The translations under genes were made by a program, and so were the position numbers. A stretch of 39,706 nt of DNA from assembly GCA_934098345.1 (NCBI GenBank), contig CAKONX010000002.1, forward strand, positions 1 to 39,706, read 5' to 3'. This DNA comes from an uncultured Bacilli bacterium. GTDB lineage: Bacteria > Bacillota_I > Bacilli_A > RF39 > UBA660. Of the stretch, positions 8,011 to 15,712 are shown piece by piece. Below the pieces are notes generated by a model, which made no database searches, was not told the origin of the DNA, and saw only the letters and a list, made by a program, of their open reading frames with translations. Numbering within the stretch: the first letter of the stretch is position 1; each line of letters begins with the position of its first letter.

Positions 8011-8883
8011 ATGGATTACATAAGTAAAGGTAAAGAAATTATTAATTCAAAAGATGGTATAGTAGCTGCTTTTGGATATGGATCTAGTTTTTTTCATCAA
8101 GCAGGTTATAGTGAAAAAACTGTTAAAAGTATGGACTTTATATTTGTAGTTGATGATTTAAAAGAATGGTTTAAAAATGATATTTCTAAAAATGGTGAGT
8201 GTTATACTGATAATAGTAAAAAAAGACTTTTAAAAATACGTACTAAAAAATTAAGAGGAAAAACTGGTATAATTTATAATGTTGTAAGAAATACAGATGT
8301 TAAATATAAATTTGGAGTTATTGAAAAAGAAGACTTTTTAAATCATTTAAACACATGGGATAGTTTTTATGTAACAGGAAGAATGCAAAAACCAGTTTAT
8401 ATTTTTAAATCAACTGAAGAAATTGATGAGGCCATTGATAATAATAGAAAAAATGTATTAGTTGCAACTTTAGCTATTTTAAATAAAAAAGAAACAACAT
8501 TACATGAAATGTTTAATGAACTATGTTCACTTTCTTATATTGGAGATATTAGATTTATTATTGAAAATCCAAATAAAGTTTCTAATATAGTTAATGGTAG
8601 TTTAGAAAATTTAGTTTCTATATATTCTAAATATTCAGAATATATAAAAATAGATGGAGAAAATGTTTTAGTATACTTAGATAAAGTTCTTAGTGATATA
8701 AAATTATTACCAAGTAATATAAAAATAAATAATAAAAATATAAGTAATTCCTTATATAAGCATATAAAAAGAGTCAATTTTAAAGAAAGTGTATGTCAAC
8801 CTTTAAAAGGTTTAAAAGTTACTGGAATTAAAGATTCACTTTCTTATTTAAAAGAAAAAGCTAAAAAGAAGAAACTCAAGTAG
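8011..8883 (+). CDS. Tam41/Mmp37-like phosphatidate cytidylyltransferase
   Basis: 290 residues, three bases after parB. The N-terminus carries the Tam41 nucleotidyltransferase signature: F-G-Y-G-S-S (21-26) followed by M-D-F-I-F-V-V-D-D (41-49), then a W-x-x-N segment at the position where the mitochondrial proteins have the VDDP-x-x-W-H-x-x-N block. Tam41 makes CDP-diacylglycerol from phosphatidic acid and CTP and is a peripheral membrane enzyme in mitochondria, unrelated to the integral-membrane CdsA usual in bacteria. Homologues are known in some Bacillota. The C-terminal half is helical and basic, suited to membrane contact. Last gene of the parAB unit, with a terminator over its stop codon. 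Function is inferred from family motifs. Confidence 0.75.
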   Translation: MDYISKGKEIINSKDGIVAAFGYGSSFFHQAGYSEKTVKSMDFIFVVDDLKEWFKNDISKNGECYTDNSKKRLLKIRTKKLRGKTGIIYNVVRNTDVKYKFGVIEKEDFLNHLNTWDSFYVTGRMQKPVYIFKSTEEIDEAIDNNRKNVLVATLAILNKKETTLHEMFNELCSLSYIGDIRFIIENPNKVSNIVNGSLENLVSIYSKYSEYIKIDGENVLVYLDKVLSDIKLLPSNIKINNKNISNSLYKHIKRVNFKESVCQPLKGLKVTGIKDSLSYLKEKAKKKKLK

Positions 8884-8906
8884 TTTATGAACACTTGAGT
8901 TTTTTA
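8873..8906 (+). terminator. terminator of the parAB-tam41 unit
   Basis: AACTCAAGT (8873-8881) pairs with ACTTGAGTT (8893-8901), followed by T's. It overlaps the stop codon. Confidence 0.85.
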
Positions 8907-8940
8907 TATTAAGTAATGTATAATATAGATGGTGAATAAA

Positions 8941-9756
8941 ATGAATAAATTTGATACATTTATGGATTTTATTTTAAGTCCAAAATGCTATGTTCCGATA
9001 GTAGTTTTTTTAATAGATTTTATTATTATAAAAATATTATCTAAAGCAATTAAGAAAATATTAATTAATGACCCAAATAAACTTGAGGAAAAGAAAAGAA
9101 ATACTATAGTTGTACTTGTAAGTAATATATTAAGATATGTATTAATATTAGTTGGTATATGCGTTGTACTTGCAACTTATGGTGTTAATGTAAGAGGTAT
9201 TCTGGCTGGATTAGGAATTGCTGGAGCTATCGCTGGTCTTGCTTTTCAGGATTTACTTAAAGATATTATAAGTGGATGCAATATTATAATGGATAATTAT
9301 TTCATTATAGGTGATTTAGTTAAGATAAATGATTTTACTGGCTATGTAATTGAATTTGGTTTAAAAAACACTAAAGTTAAAGATTTTGATGGTAATGTTT
9401 TAGTTATATCTAATAGGGAAATATCACACATTATAAACATGAGTCAAAAACATGCGAGTGTACCAATAATGGTTGGTGTTTCTTATGATGCAAGTGAAGA
9501 TGAGGTTAAAAAATCTTTAGGCAAAGCCATTAATGAGATAAATAAATTAGATCGTGTTATAAAAAAATGTGAATATTTAGGTATAGATGAACTAGGAGAT
9601 TCAGCTGTAACTTATGTTATAAGGGTTCATACTAAGCCTGATTATAAATATGAAGTAAAAAGGGCAAGTCTTGCTATTATAAAAAATCAATTTGATAAGG
9701 ATGGAATAAAAATACCTTATCCTCAAGTGGAGGTTCATAATGGAAAAAGAGTTTAA
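8941..9756 (+). CDS. mscS: small-conductance mechanosensitive channel, MscS family
   Basis: 271 residues. Three predicted membrane helices lie in the first 110 residues; the third is the glycine/alanine-rich pore helix (G-I-L-A-G-L-G-I-A-G-A-I-A-G-L-A-F-Q-D). It is followed by the conserved K-D-I-I-S-G-x-x-I-I-x-x-x-x-F-x-x-G-D segment and the cytoplasmic beta and alpha/beta domains. It opens on membrane tension to release solutes during osmotic downshock. ATG 8941 is chosen with GGTGA at 8931-8935; an in-frame ATG at 8929 is less well placed. A TATAAT at 8919-8924 fits a promoter. It overlaps the next gene by 17 bases. Confidence 0.93.
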   Translation: MNKFDTFMDFILSPKCYVPIVVFLIDFIIIKILSKAIKKILINDPNKLEEKKRNTIVVLVSNILRYVLILVGICVVLATYGVNVRGILAGLGIAGAIAGLAFQDLLKDIISGCNIIMDNYFIIGDLVKINDFTGYVIEFGLKNTKVKDFDGNVLVISNREISHIINMSQKHASVPIMVGVSYDASEDEVKKSLGKAINEINKLDRVIKKCEYLGIDELGDSAVTYVIRVHTKPDYKYEVKRASLAIIKNQFDKDGIKIPYPQVEVHNGKRV

Positions 9757-9931
9757 TATTGGAAGTGTAGTAATAATGAAAAAAAATCACGCTTGTGGAG
9801 AAAATAAATGGGTTATTACTCGTAATGGTGTTGATATAAAAATTAAATGCTTAGGTTGTGGACATGAAGTTATGATGGATAGAATTGAATTTAAAAGAAA
9901 GTTGAAAGGTGTTATCGATGAAAAAGATTAG
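9740..9931 (+). CDS. DUF951 family protein
   Basis: 63 residues. The pattern of DUF951 is complete: G-S-V-V-I-M-K-K-N-H-A-C-G near the start, W-V-I-T-R-N-G-V-D-I-K-I-K-C-L-G-C-G in the middle, then D-R-x-x-F-K-R-K-L. The three cysteines could bind metal. The function is unknown. The family is commonly found next to mscS and parB in Bacillota, as here. GGAGG (about 9729-9733) precedes ATG 9740 inside mscS. Confidence 0.9.
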   Translation: MEKEFNIGSVVIMKKNHACGENKWVITRNGVDIKIKCLGCGHEVMMDRIEFKRKLKGVIDEKD

Positions 9932-11459
9932 AAAATTTCAAGAAAAAGTATTATTACACCCAATAATGGCATTCTTGTTAATGAGTGGTGTAGTAGTTTT
10001 ATTAAGTGGTATTTTAGATTTATTTGATGCATCTATAACATATAATAAAATAAATGTTAAAACTGGTAATTATGAATCAACGCTTGTAACAGTAGAGTCA
10101 CTTTTAAATTTAAGTGGAATTAAGTATATATTTTCAAATACGGTTTCATCATTTGTATCTTTTACTCCATTATCAATGTTATTAATTGTTTTAATTGGTA
10201 TTGGAATAATGGATAAAAGTGGATTTTTAGATACATTATTCTTTGTATTAACTAAAAATGTTTCTAAAACAACAGTTACTTTTGTACTTATGCTTATATG
10301 TGTACTTGCATCTTTAACTGGAGATTTGTGTTTTGTTGTAATAATTCCTTTAGCAGCTTTACTATTTAAATATGGTAAACGTAATCCAACAGTTGGAATT
10401 ATAAGTTCATTCGCAGCTTTATCTTTAGGTTATGGAATGAACTTTATGTTAAGTAGTGTTGGTTCGTCACTTGCAAGTTATACAGAGATGTCTGCTAATA
10501 CTATTTCATCTGGATATGTTATTTTTTCATTTTCATTCTTTATAATAATGATAGCAGCTATATTTATTGGAACAAGTTTACTTACATATGTTACTGAAAG
10601 AATAATAGCTCCTAAAATGGGTAAATATGAAGTTGAAGAAGAGATAGTTGATCCAAAAGAGAAACTAACTAAACGTGAAAAACGCGGATTATTTCTTGCT
10701 ATATTAGGTGGCGCGATATATTTAATAATATTTATTTATAATATTATTCCTTATGCTCCTTTAGGTGGAAACTTCTTGGATTATTCACAAGCTAGATATA
10801 TTGATAAATTATTTGGATATGATTCATTTTTCAACAGTGGTTTTGTATTTGTTGTTACTATTTTATTTTTCTTACTTGGTCTTTTATACGGACTTGGAAC
10901 AAAGAATATAAATAATCATCGTGATATATGTGACTTTTTATCACATTCACTTGATGGAATTGGAAAGATAATAGTTTTAATATTTTGTGCAAGCATGTTT
11001 ATTAGTTTACTTAAATATACAAATATAGGTGCTTTAGTAACAGCTGGACTTGCTAAGATTTTAAGTAATACAAATTTTGGTGGAGTACCTTTAATATTAC
11101 TTGTGTTCTTTATAAGTATGATTTCAGTTATATTACTACCATCATTTGTTAATAGATGGGCAATACTTTCTGGTACAGTTGTGCCAATGATGATGACTGC
11201 TGGATTTACACCAGAGTTTGCTCAATTAATATTTACAAGTGCTTCTAGTATAATGTATCCGTTAACGCCTGCAATGGCATATTTTGTAATCTATGTATCA
11301 TTCATGGAGAAATATGAAAAAGACGGAACTGGACTTGTAAAATCAACTAAGTATTTACTTCCTTATTCATTTGCAATTTTAGCTATGTGGATAGTATTAA
11401 TACTAATTTGGTATTTTGTTGGTATTCCTTTAGGAATAAATTCAAAAGTAATTTTATAA
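9918..11459 (+). CDS. AbgT-family transporter
   Basis: About 513 residues, roughly 10-12 membrane helices. Family features are a P-I-M-A-F-L-L-M-S-G-V-V-V-L-L-S opening helix, the G-I-G-I-M-D-K-S-G-F loop, S-L-T-G-D-L-C-F-V-V-I-I-P, and a C-terminal F-x-x-x-x-x-S-x-I-M-Y-P-L-T-P-A-M-A-Y-F region. AbgT members import p-aminobenzoyl-glutamate or export sulfonamide-like compounds; the substrate cannot be read here. ATG 9918 is preferred over an in-frame GTG at 9909 because AAAGGTG lies just upstream. The start overlaps the end of the DUF951 gene. Confidence 0.88.
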   Translation: MKKIRKFQEKVLLHPIMAFLLMSGVVVLLSGILDLFDASITYNKINVKTGNYESTLVTVESLLNLSGIKYIFSNTVSSFVSFTPLSMLLIVLIGIGIMDKSGFLDTLFFVLTKNVSKTTVTFVLMLICVLASLTGDLCFVVIIPLAALLFKYGKRNPTVGIISSFAALSLGYGMNFMLSSVGSSLASYTEMSANTISSGYVIFSFSFFIIMIAAIFIGTSLLTYVTERIIAPKMGKYEVEEEIVDPKEKLTKREKRGLFLAILGGAIYLIIFIYNIIPYAPLGGNFLDYSQARYIDKLFGYDSFFNSGFVFVVTILFFLLGLLYGLGTKNINNHRDICDFLSHSLDGIGKIIVLIFCASMFISLLKYTNIGALVTAGLAKILSNTNFGGVPLILLVFFISMISVILLPSFVNRWAILSGTVVPMMMTAGFTPEFAQLIFTSASSIMYPLTPAMAYFVIYVSFMEKYEKDGTGLVKSTKYLLPYSFAILAMWIVLILIWYFVGIPLGINSKVIL

Positions 11460-11494
11460 TAAATTAAAAAAAATAGTACAATTTATTTATATTA

Positions 11495-11503
11495 TGATAT
11501 AAT
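11495..11503 (+). promoter_or_regulatory. extended -10 promoter for the thioredoxin-like gene
   Basis: TGATATAAT (11495-11503), 21 bases before the AGGAGG and start codon of the next gene. Confidence 0.6.
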
Positions 11504-11524
11504 TTTATTTAGGAGGATATGGTA

Positions 11525-12190
11525 ATGAAAAAGTTTTTTAAAATTTTGATGGTTATGGTTTTGGTTGTATTTCCTGTTTTGACAGTTAATGCAAAGACTA
11601 CTAAGAAAGCAAGCAAAGACCCAATTAATTTTTATATATTTTATGGATCAACTTGTGGATATTGTCAAAAACTACATAATTATACTGCTGAATTAGAGAA
11701 AGATAAAACAATGAATTCTAAATTCCGTATAGTTGATTATGAAGTATGGGGAAACCAAGATAATAATAATTTAATGACTAAAGTTGGTACATACTTTAAT
11801 TTTGATGTTGATGGTGTTCCATTCTATGTAATTGGAGATCAATATTTTACAGGATTCTCAAGTGAAACTAGTCCTGAACAAATTGTTAAAGCTATCAATG
11901 AAGAATATGAAGACAAAGACTATGTTGATGTTGTAGCTGGTATTCAAAATGGAACTATTGAAGTTAAAGACAAAACTAGTAAAGATAATGGAACAACTAA
12001 GAAAAGTGATGTAGTTAGTTATATTGTTTTAGGTGTAACTGCTGCTATCGTTGTTGCTATTCTATTTGGAAGAAGATCAACAGGTGCTTATACTGAAGCA
12101 GAAAGTGAATCTGAAGAAGTAAAAGAAAAAACTTCAGAAAAAGAGAAAAAAACAGAAGCAAAAAAAGCGACAAAAAAGAGTAAAAAATAG
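11525..12190 (+). CDS. membrane-anchored thioredoxin-like protein (CGYC)
   Basis: 221 residues from ATG 11525 (AGGAGG 11511-11516). An N-terminal hydrophobic segment ending in V-N-A acts as signal peptide or anchor. A thioredoxin fold follows with F-Y-G-S-T-C-G-Y-C-Q-K as active site and a D-G-V-P-F-Y-V-I segment carrying the cis-proline. There is a second hydrophobic helix near residues 165-185, then a highly charged Lys/Glu/Ala tail (about 35 residues). The likely topology is an extracytoplasmic thiol-oxidoreductase domain with the charged tail in the cytoplasm. Substrate unknown; a second protein of this kind is at 29118-29882. Confidence 0.75.
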   Translation: MKKFFKILMVMVLVVFPVLTVNAKTTKKASKDPINFYIFYGSTCGYCQKLHNYTAELEKDKTMNSKFRIVDYEVWGNQDNNNLMTKVGTYFNFDVDGVPFYVIGDQYFTGFSSETSPEQIVKAINEEYEDKDYVDVVAGIQNGTIEVKDKTSKDNGTTKKSDVVSYIVLGVTAAIVVAILFGRRSTGAYTEAESESEEVKEKTSEKEKKTEAKKATKKSKK

Positions 12191-12219
12191 ATTTAGAAAT
12201 TTCTAAATCTGTTTTTTTT
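12189..12219 (+). terminator. strong intrinsic terminator
   Basis: AGATTTAGAAA (12189-12199) is the exact inverse of TTTCTAAATCT (12200-12210). A run of eight T's follows. Confidence 0.88.
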
Positions 12220-12232
12220 ATAATTCAAATGA

Positions 12233-12238
12233 TATAAT
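12233..12238 (+). promoter_or_regulatory. -10 box of the mgtE leader, upstream promoter
   Basis: TATAAT at 12233-12238, with start expected near 12245, just ahead of the first leader reading frame. Confidence 0.5.
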
Positions 12239-12255
12239 TAATATACAATGTGGAG

Positions 12256-12279
12256 ATGATTTTGCTGGATGGCGACTGA
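12256..12279 (+). CDS. putative 7-residue leader peptide 1 of mgtE
   Basis: ATG-ATT-TTG-CTG-GAT-GGC-GAC-TGA encodes M-I-L-L-D-G-D. A GTGGAG sequence lies immediately before the ATG, too close for an ideal site. It is followed 20 bases later by an intrinsic terminator, the layout of an attenuator leader. It is too short for composition statistics, so the assignment rests on position alone. Confidence 0.3.
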   Translation: MILLDGD

Positions 12280-12298
12280 GTAGTTTTAAAATTATATT

Positions 12299-12327
12299 GA
12301 TTTAGCAGTAGCTAAATCTTTTTTTTT
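12299..12327 (+). terminator. leader terminator (attenuator candidate) upstream of mgtE
   Basis: GATTTAGC (12299-12306) pairs with GCTAAATC (12311-12318) around a four-base loop, followed by nine T's. It stands between the upstream promoter and mgtE, so it would end a short transcript unless read through. Confidence 0.85.
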
Positions 12328-12341
12328 GAATAAATATATAT

Positions 12342-12347
12342 TATAAT
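12342..12347 (+). promoter_or_regulatory. -10 box of the mgtE-proximal promoter
   Basis: TATAAT at 12342-12347 after the leader terminator, giving a start near 12354, about 20 bases before the second leader reading frame. Confidence 0.5.
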
Positions 12348-12374
12348 TAGTTTATGACTTTTGGAGGTGATATT

Positions 12375-12434
12375 ATGGATTCGGATCCGAGTAGTAATAG
12401 GTTAAAAAATAATATCATTTTTTGGAGGTTATAA
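12375..12434 (+). CDS. putative Mg2+-sensing leader peptide of mgtE (MgtL-like)
   Basis: A 19-codon frame encoding M-D-S-D-P-S-S-N-R-L-K-N-N-I-I-F-W-R-L. It has an excellent ribosome site, GGAGGTGAT (12363-12371), and its TAA overlaps the mgtE ATG (TAATG at 12432-12436). The acidic/proline start followed by R-L-K resembles E. coli MgtL (M-E-P-D-P-T-P-L-P-R-R-R-L-K...), whose nascent chain destabilises the ribosome at low Mg2+ and so raises expression of mgtA. Here TGATATTAT (12368-12376), covering the start region, pairs with ATAATATCA (12409-12417) just before the mgtE site, so translation of the leader would change the fold around it. The similarity is by eye; the function is inferred. Confidence 0.55.
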   Translation: MDSDPSSNRLKNNIIFWRL

Positions 12435-13768
12435 TGTTAGAAAGAGTAAAAAAATTAATTGATTCTAAAAATGTTTTAGAATTAAAAAAAATTATTGACG
12501 AATTAAATGAAAATGATTTAGCTGAGTTATTGAGTGATTTATCATATGATGATTTAGCTAAAGTATTTAGAATAATTCCTAAGGATAAGGCTGTTGCTGT
12601 TTTTGCTGAATTTGACGTAGTTGTAGCTACTAATTTGTTAAGACAATTAAGTGAAAGTGAAACAGTTAATTTAATAGATGAAATGTATGCTGATGATGCT
12701 ACAGATATCTTGGAAGAAATGCCAGCAAATATTGTTGATAAGATTCTTAAAAACTGTAGTGATGAAACTAGAAAAGATATAAATAAATTACTAAAATACG
12801 AAGAAGATACAGCTGGTTCTATAATGACAGTTGAATATGTTGAATTTAAAGGACAAACAACTGTTAAAGAAGCTGTTTCTCAACTTGAAAATGAAATAAC
12901 TTACTTTGAAACTATCAATACTTGTTATGTAGTTGATCATAAAAGAAAATTATATGGTAGTATTGAAGCAACTGATTTACTTTTTGCAGATGAAAACGAC
13001 ACGATTAAAAATGTATGTAAAACTAATATAATTTATGTAAGTACATATACGGATCAGGAAGAAGTTGCTAATATGTTCCATAAATACAATTTGACTGTTA
13101 TGCCAGTTGTTGATTCTGAAGAAAGACTAGTTGGTATAATTACTATTGATGATGTTTTGGATGTTCTTGAAAGTGAAGCAACTGAAGATATTAAGAAAAT
13201 GGCGGCTATAATTCCAGTTGATAAACCTTATGATAAAACTGGAGTCTTTGAAACTTTTTTAGCAAGAATTCCATGGTTACTACTTCTTATGATTTCAGCT
13301 ACTTTTACTGGTAAAATAATTGAAAGCTTTGAATCTGCTTTATCAAAAATGACTATTTTAACAGCATTTATTCCAATGCTTATGGATACAGGTGGTAATG
13401 CTGGTGGCCAATCAAGTGTAAGTGTTATTCGTGCTTTATCTTTAAATGATATAAAATTTAAAGATATTTTTAAAGTTATGTTTAAAGAATTTAGAGTTTC
13501 TATTCTTTGTGCTGTTACTTTAGCAATATGCAATTATTTTAAATTATTAATTGTTGATCGTGTTAGTACAAGTGTTGCATTATGTGTATGTTTAACTTTA
13601 ATTGTAACAGTTATATTGGCTAAACTAATTGGATGTACATTACCTATGATTGCTAAAAAATTAGGATTTGATCCAGCTGTTATGGCAAGTCCATTTATCA
13701 CTACTATTGTTGATGCTTGTAGTCTAATTATTTATTTTAACTTTGCAACATTTATTTTAGGTTTATAA
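12434..13768 (+). CDS. mgtE: magnesium transporter MgtE
   Basis: 444 residues, GGAGG at 12424-12428. N-terminal MgtE N domain (helical, residues about 1-125), then two CBS domains (about 130-250) that sense Mg2+, a connecting helix, and five membrane helices with the conserved P-M-L-M-D-T-G-G-N-A-G-G-Q-S pore motif and D-P-A-V-M-A-S-P-F-I-T-T in a later helix. It forms a dimeric Mg2+-gated channel. Its start overlaps the stop of the 19-codon leader frame, so translational coupling is likely. The leader lacks the M-box riboswitch usual upstream of mgtE in Bacillota. Confidence 0.95.
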   Translation: MLERVKKLIDSKNVLELKKIIDELNENDLAELLSDLSYDDLAKVFRIIPKDKAVAVFAEFDVVVATNLLRQLSESETVNLIDEMYADDATDILEEMPANIVDKILKNCSDETRKDINKLLKYEEDTAGSIMTVEYVEFKGQTTVKEAVSQLENEITYFETINTCYVVDHKRKLYGSIEATDLLFADENDTIKNVCKTNIIYVSTYTDQEEVANMFHKYNLTVMPVVDSEERLVGIITIDDVLDVLESEATEDIKKMAAIIPVDKPYDKTGVFETFLARIPWLLLLMISATFTGKIIESFESALSKMTILTAFIPMLMDTGGNAGGQSSVSVIRALSLNDIKFKDIFKVMFKEFRVSILCAVTLAICNYFKLLIVDRVSTSVALCVCLTLIVTVILAKLIGCTLPMIAKKLGFDPAVMASPFITTIVDACSLIIYFNFATFILGL

Positions 13769-13776
13769 TGTTTTTA

Positions 13777-13805
13777 TTGATAAAAATTAGAAACTTATAT
13801 ATAAT
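13777..13805 (+). promoter_or_regulatory. promoter of the NlpC/P60-type gene
   Basis: TTGATA (13777-13782), exactly 17 bases, TATAAT (13800-13805). Confidence 0.75.
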
Positions 13806-13824
13806 CAAAGTGTGAGGTAATTAT

Positions 13825-14952
13825 ATGAAAAAGGTGTCGTTGATTGTATCTATTGTAATATTTGCTTTTTCTTGTTTTCATGGATACAATTTGGTATTTG
13901 AGCATAAAGAAAATATAAGTGTTCCTGTATTTAATGAAGTAAAAGACAGTGTTACTAATATAAAATTTAATGTTGATACTTATTATTTAGCAGTTGGTGA
14001 AAAAGCTAAGCTTAATTATACAGTTGAAAGTAAAGATGATAATTACAAACTTACTTTAGAAAGTGAAAATAATGATGTTGTTTCTATAAATGAAGGATAT
14101 ATTGAAGGTGTTTCTTTAGGTACTTCAAAAGTTACTTTAAAAAGTGAGTCAGGTAAAAAAAGCGAAGTATTAGTTACTGTTACTGATTTAATTAGAAAAC
14201 CAGAACTTGATGATAAAAAGAGTTTTTTACCATGTCATGCTTATACTGATAAAGATGCTCATATTATTGATGAGGCATTAAGAACTAGAGTTTTAAATAA
14301 AGGTGAAGGAACACGTGCTGCTTTAATAGAAACAATTAGATTTATGACTTTATCATTTAAATATAAAGTATCTTATTTTTATGAAAATGGAAGAATGCAT
14401 GAATCTGGATTAAGAAAAGCAGATGGAGAAGGAAGATATTATCATAAAGGATTATATTTAAGTGAAGATAAATTTAAAGATATACAAGTTTCATATAAGG
14501 GACCAGCTATCTGGGGTTGTCCTTTAACAAACTTACAAGATCACAACAGATATAAACCTGGAGCTAAAATGCCAAATGGATTGGATTGTTCGGGATTTGT
14601 TACTTGGTCTTTATATAACTCCGGTTTAGATGTTGGTGATATTGGGGCAGGAATAAATGATAAATATAAAGATATGAGTGATGTTGGTGAAATGCATTCT
14701 CTTACTTATGAATATGCTAATTCTAATGATTATAAAGTGGGAGATATCATAGCTCGTTGGGGACATACAGCTCTTATTGCTGGAAAAGATTCTGAATATT
14801 TATATATTGCTGAATCACTTTTAAAAGGTGTTAGAATTGAAAAGATAAGTTATAAGAAATCAAACAGCGGTTTATATAAATATTATGCATATATAAATAA
14901 AATGGACAATGAATATAGTAAGAATGATGATTACACAGATATGTGGGAATAA
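13825..14952 (+). CDS. secreted Ig-like and NlpC/P60-type cell-wall protein
   Basis: 375 residues. Signal peptide or anchor at 1-22; a bacterial Ig-like (Big_2-type) domain at about 45-122 (V-G-E-K-A-K-L, V-V-S-I-N-E-G-Y-I-E-G-V-S-L-G-T-S-K-V-T). The C-terminal domain carries the cysteine peptidase signature G-L-D-C-S-G-F-V-T-W-S-L (Cys255) and W-G-H-T-A-L-I-A-G (His314). NlpC/P60 enzymes usually cut peptidoglycan stem peptides; a CHAP-like amidase is the alternative. The middle region (125-230) is not recognised. It is followed by a terminator and by the IS30 fragment. The ribosome site is GTGAGGT (13811-13817). Confidence 0.8.
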   Translation: MKKVSLIVSIVIFAFSCFHGYNLVFEHKENISVPVFNEVKDSVTNIKFNVDTYYLAVGEKAKLNYTVESKDDNYKLTLESENNDVVSINEGYIEGVSLGTSKVTLKSESGKKSEVLVTVTDLIRKPELDDKKSFLPCHAYTDKDAHIIDEALRTRVLNKGEGTRAALIETIRFMTLSFKYKVSYFYENGRMHESGLRKADGEGRYYHKGLYLSEDKFKDIQVSYKGPAIWGCPLTNLQDHNRYKPGAKMPNGLDCSGFVTWSLYNSGLDVGDIGAGINDKYKDMSDVGEMHSLTYEYANSNDYKVGDIIARWGHTALIAGKDSEYLYIAESLLKGVRIEKISYKKSNSGLYKYYAYINKMDNEYSKNDDYTDMWE

Positions 14953-14975
14953 GATCTTAGTTCTTATTTTTTTAT
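14948..14975 (+). terminator. intrinsic terminator
   Basis: AATAAGA at the stop codon of the NlpC/P60-type gene pairs with TCTTATT, followed by a T run. Confidence 0.75.
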
Positions 14976-15174
14976 ATTTTCTATTAGCATAAGTAGGTAC
15001 ATATCTTGTTACTGAATTATTTATTCCTGTTTTATAATAATTTCTTTTTAATTCTCTAGAGATTGTAGAGACATTTCTATTTAAATGTTTAGCCATTTCT
15101 CTTAAACTCATGTTCATTTCTTTAAATTTACTTATACAAGCTCGTTCTTCTATGGTAAGATGTATATAGTTCAT
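14954..15174 (-). pseudogene. IS30-family transposase, N-terminal remnant
   Basis: Minus-strand frame from ATG at 15174. About 73 residues match the IS30/Tra8 N-terminus: L-T-I-E-E-R-A-C-I near the start, then the helix-turn-helix M-S-L-R-E-M-A-K-H-L-N-R-N-V-S-T-I-S-R-E-L-K-R-N. The catalytic DDE core is absent; beyond about 14954 the frame runs into the end of the neighbouring wall-protein gene and gives an unrelated tail to about 14872. A good ribosome site (AAGGAG) and a TGATATAAT extended -10 (minus strand, 15210-15218) remain upstream, so a truncated DNA-binding peptide could still be made. It lies 170 bp from the amidase gene split by the defence element. Confidence 0.75.
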
Positions 15175-15347
15175 ATTTATTACTCCTTAATGTTTGATTA
15201 GACACCAACATTATATCATGAGTAATAATATGAACTTTTTTATTGAGTTAATTATATGTTGCACTTGTTATTATAAATTATCTTGCAAAAAAAGTATTTT
15301 TAATAACATTTTTTTTCTATATTCATAAACTAATATAGGTGATTATA

Positions 15348-15632
15348 ATGAGCAAGAAAATAGTCATAGATCCTGGCCATGGTGGAACTGATAGTGGTGC
15401 TAGTGGAAATGATATAATTGAAAAAAATATGACTTTAGCTATTAGTAGAATAATGTATGATGAATTAAAAAGACTTGGTATTCCTGTATATATTACGAGG
15501 GAAACGGATGAAACTTTGAGTCCAACTCAAAGAATCAATAGAATTAAAAATGCATTTGGAAGTGATGATAATGTTATTGTTATATCTAATCACATAAATG
15601 CAGGAGGTCGAGCAGTTACATTGTTAATCTAA
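15348..15632 (+). pseudogene. N-acetylmuramoyl-L-alanine amidase, 5' part (interrupted)
   Basis: ATG 15348 with AGGTGA site. The first 87 codons (to 15608) are Amidase_3: V-I-D-P-G-H-G-G with zinc ligand His11, Glu25 in I-I-E-K-N, and His82 in S-N-H-I-N-A-G-G. At the junction the frame enters the mobile element and stops after seven foreign codons (15632). The 94-residue product keeps the three zinc ligands but lacks the catalytic glutamate and the LysM domains, so it should be inactive. The rest of the gene is at 24704-25459. Joined at GAGGT the halves make one 338-codon frame. Confidence 0.92.
15604..15608 (+). repeat. left attachment site core (attL)
   Basis: GAGGT shared with the right border. 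To its left is amidase coding sequence, to its right element sequence. Joining the element ends gives an attP in which TGTGACT (24692-24698) and AGTTACA (15614-15620) form a 7-bp inverted repeat with one mismatch around the core, a shape expected of a serine-recombinase site. Confidence 0.8.
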
Positions 15633-15712
15633 ATAAGTTAAAAAGTTAATATTTAATATAAATTGTACAAATTTAAAAAGTGTATCTAATATCTATTAAA
15701 AAAAGGCAAGTC

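Noticed and set aside
12220..12433. M-box (ykoK) Mg2+ riboswitch upstream of mgtE
   Set aside because: The leader is short, is cut by a terminator and lacks the conserved M-box blocks; only a short GCTGGATG-type similarity is present.
15348..15632. functional short amidase
   Set aside because: It lacks the catalytic glutamate and ends in seven codons of element DNA, so it is the left part of an interrupted gene.
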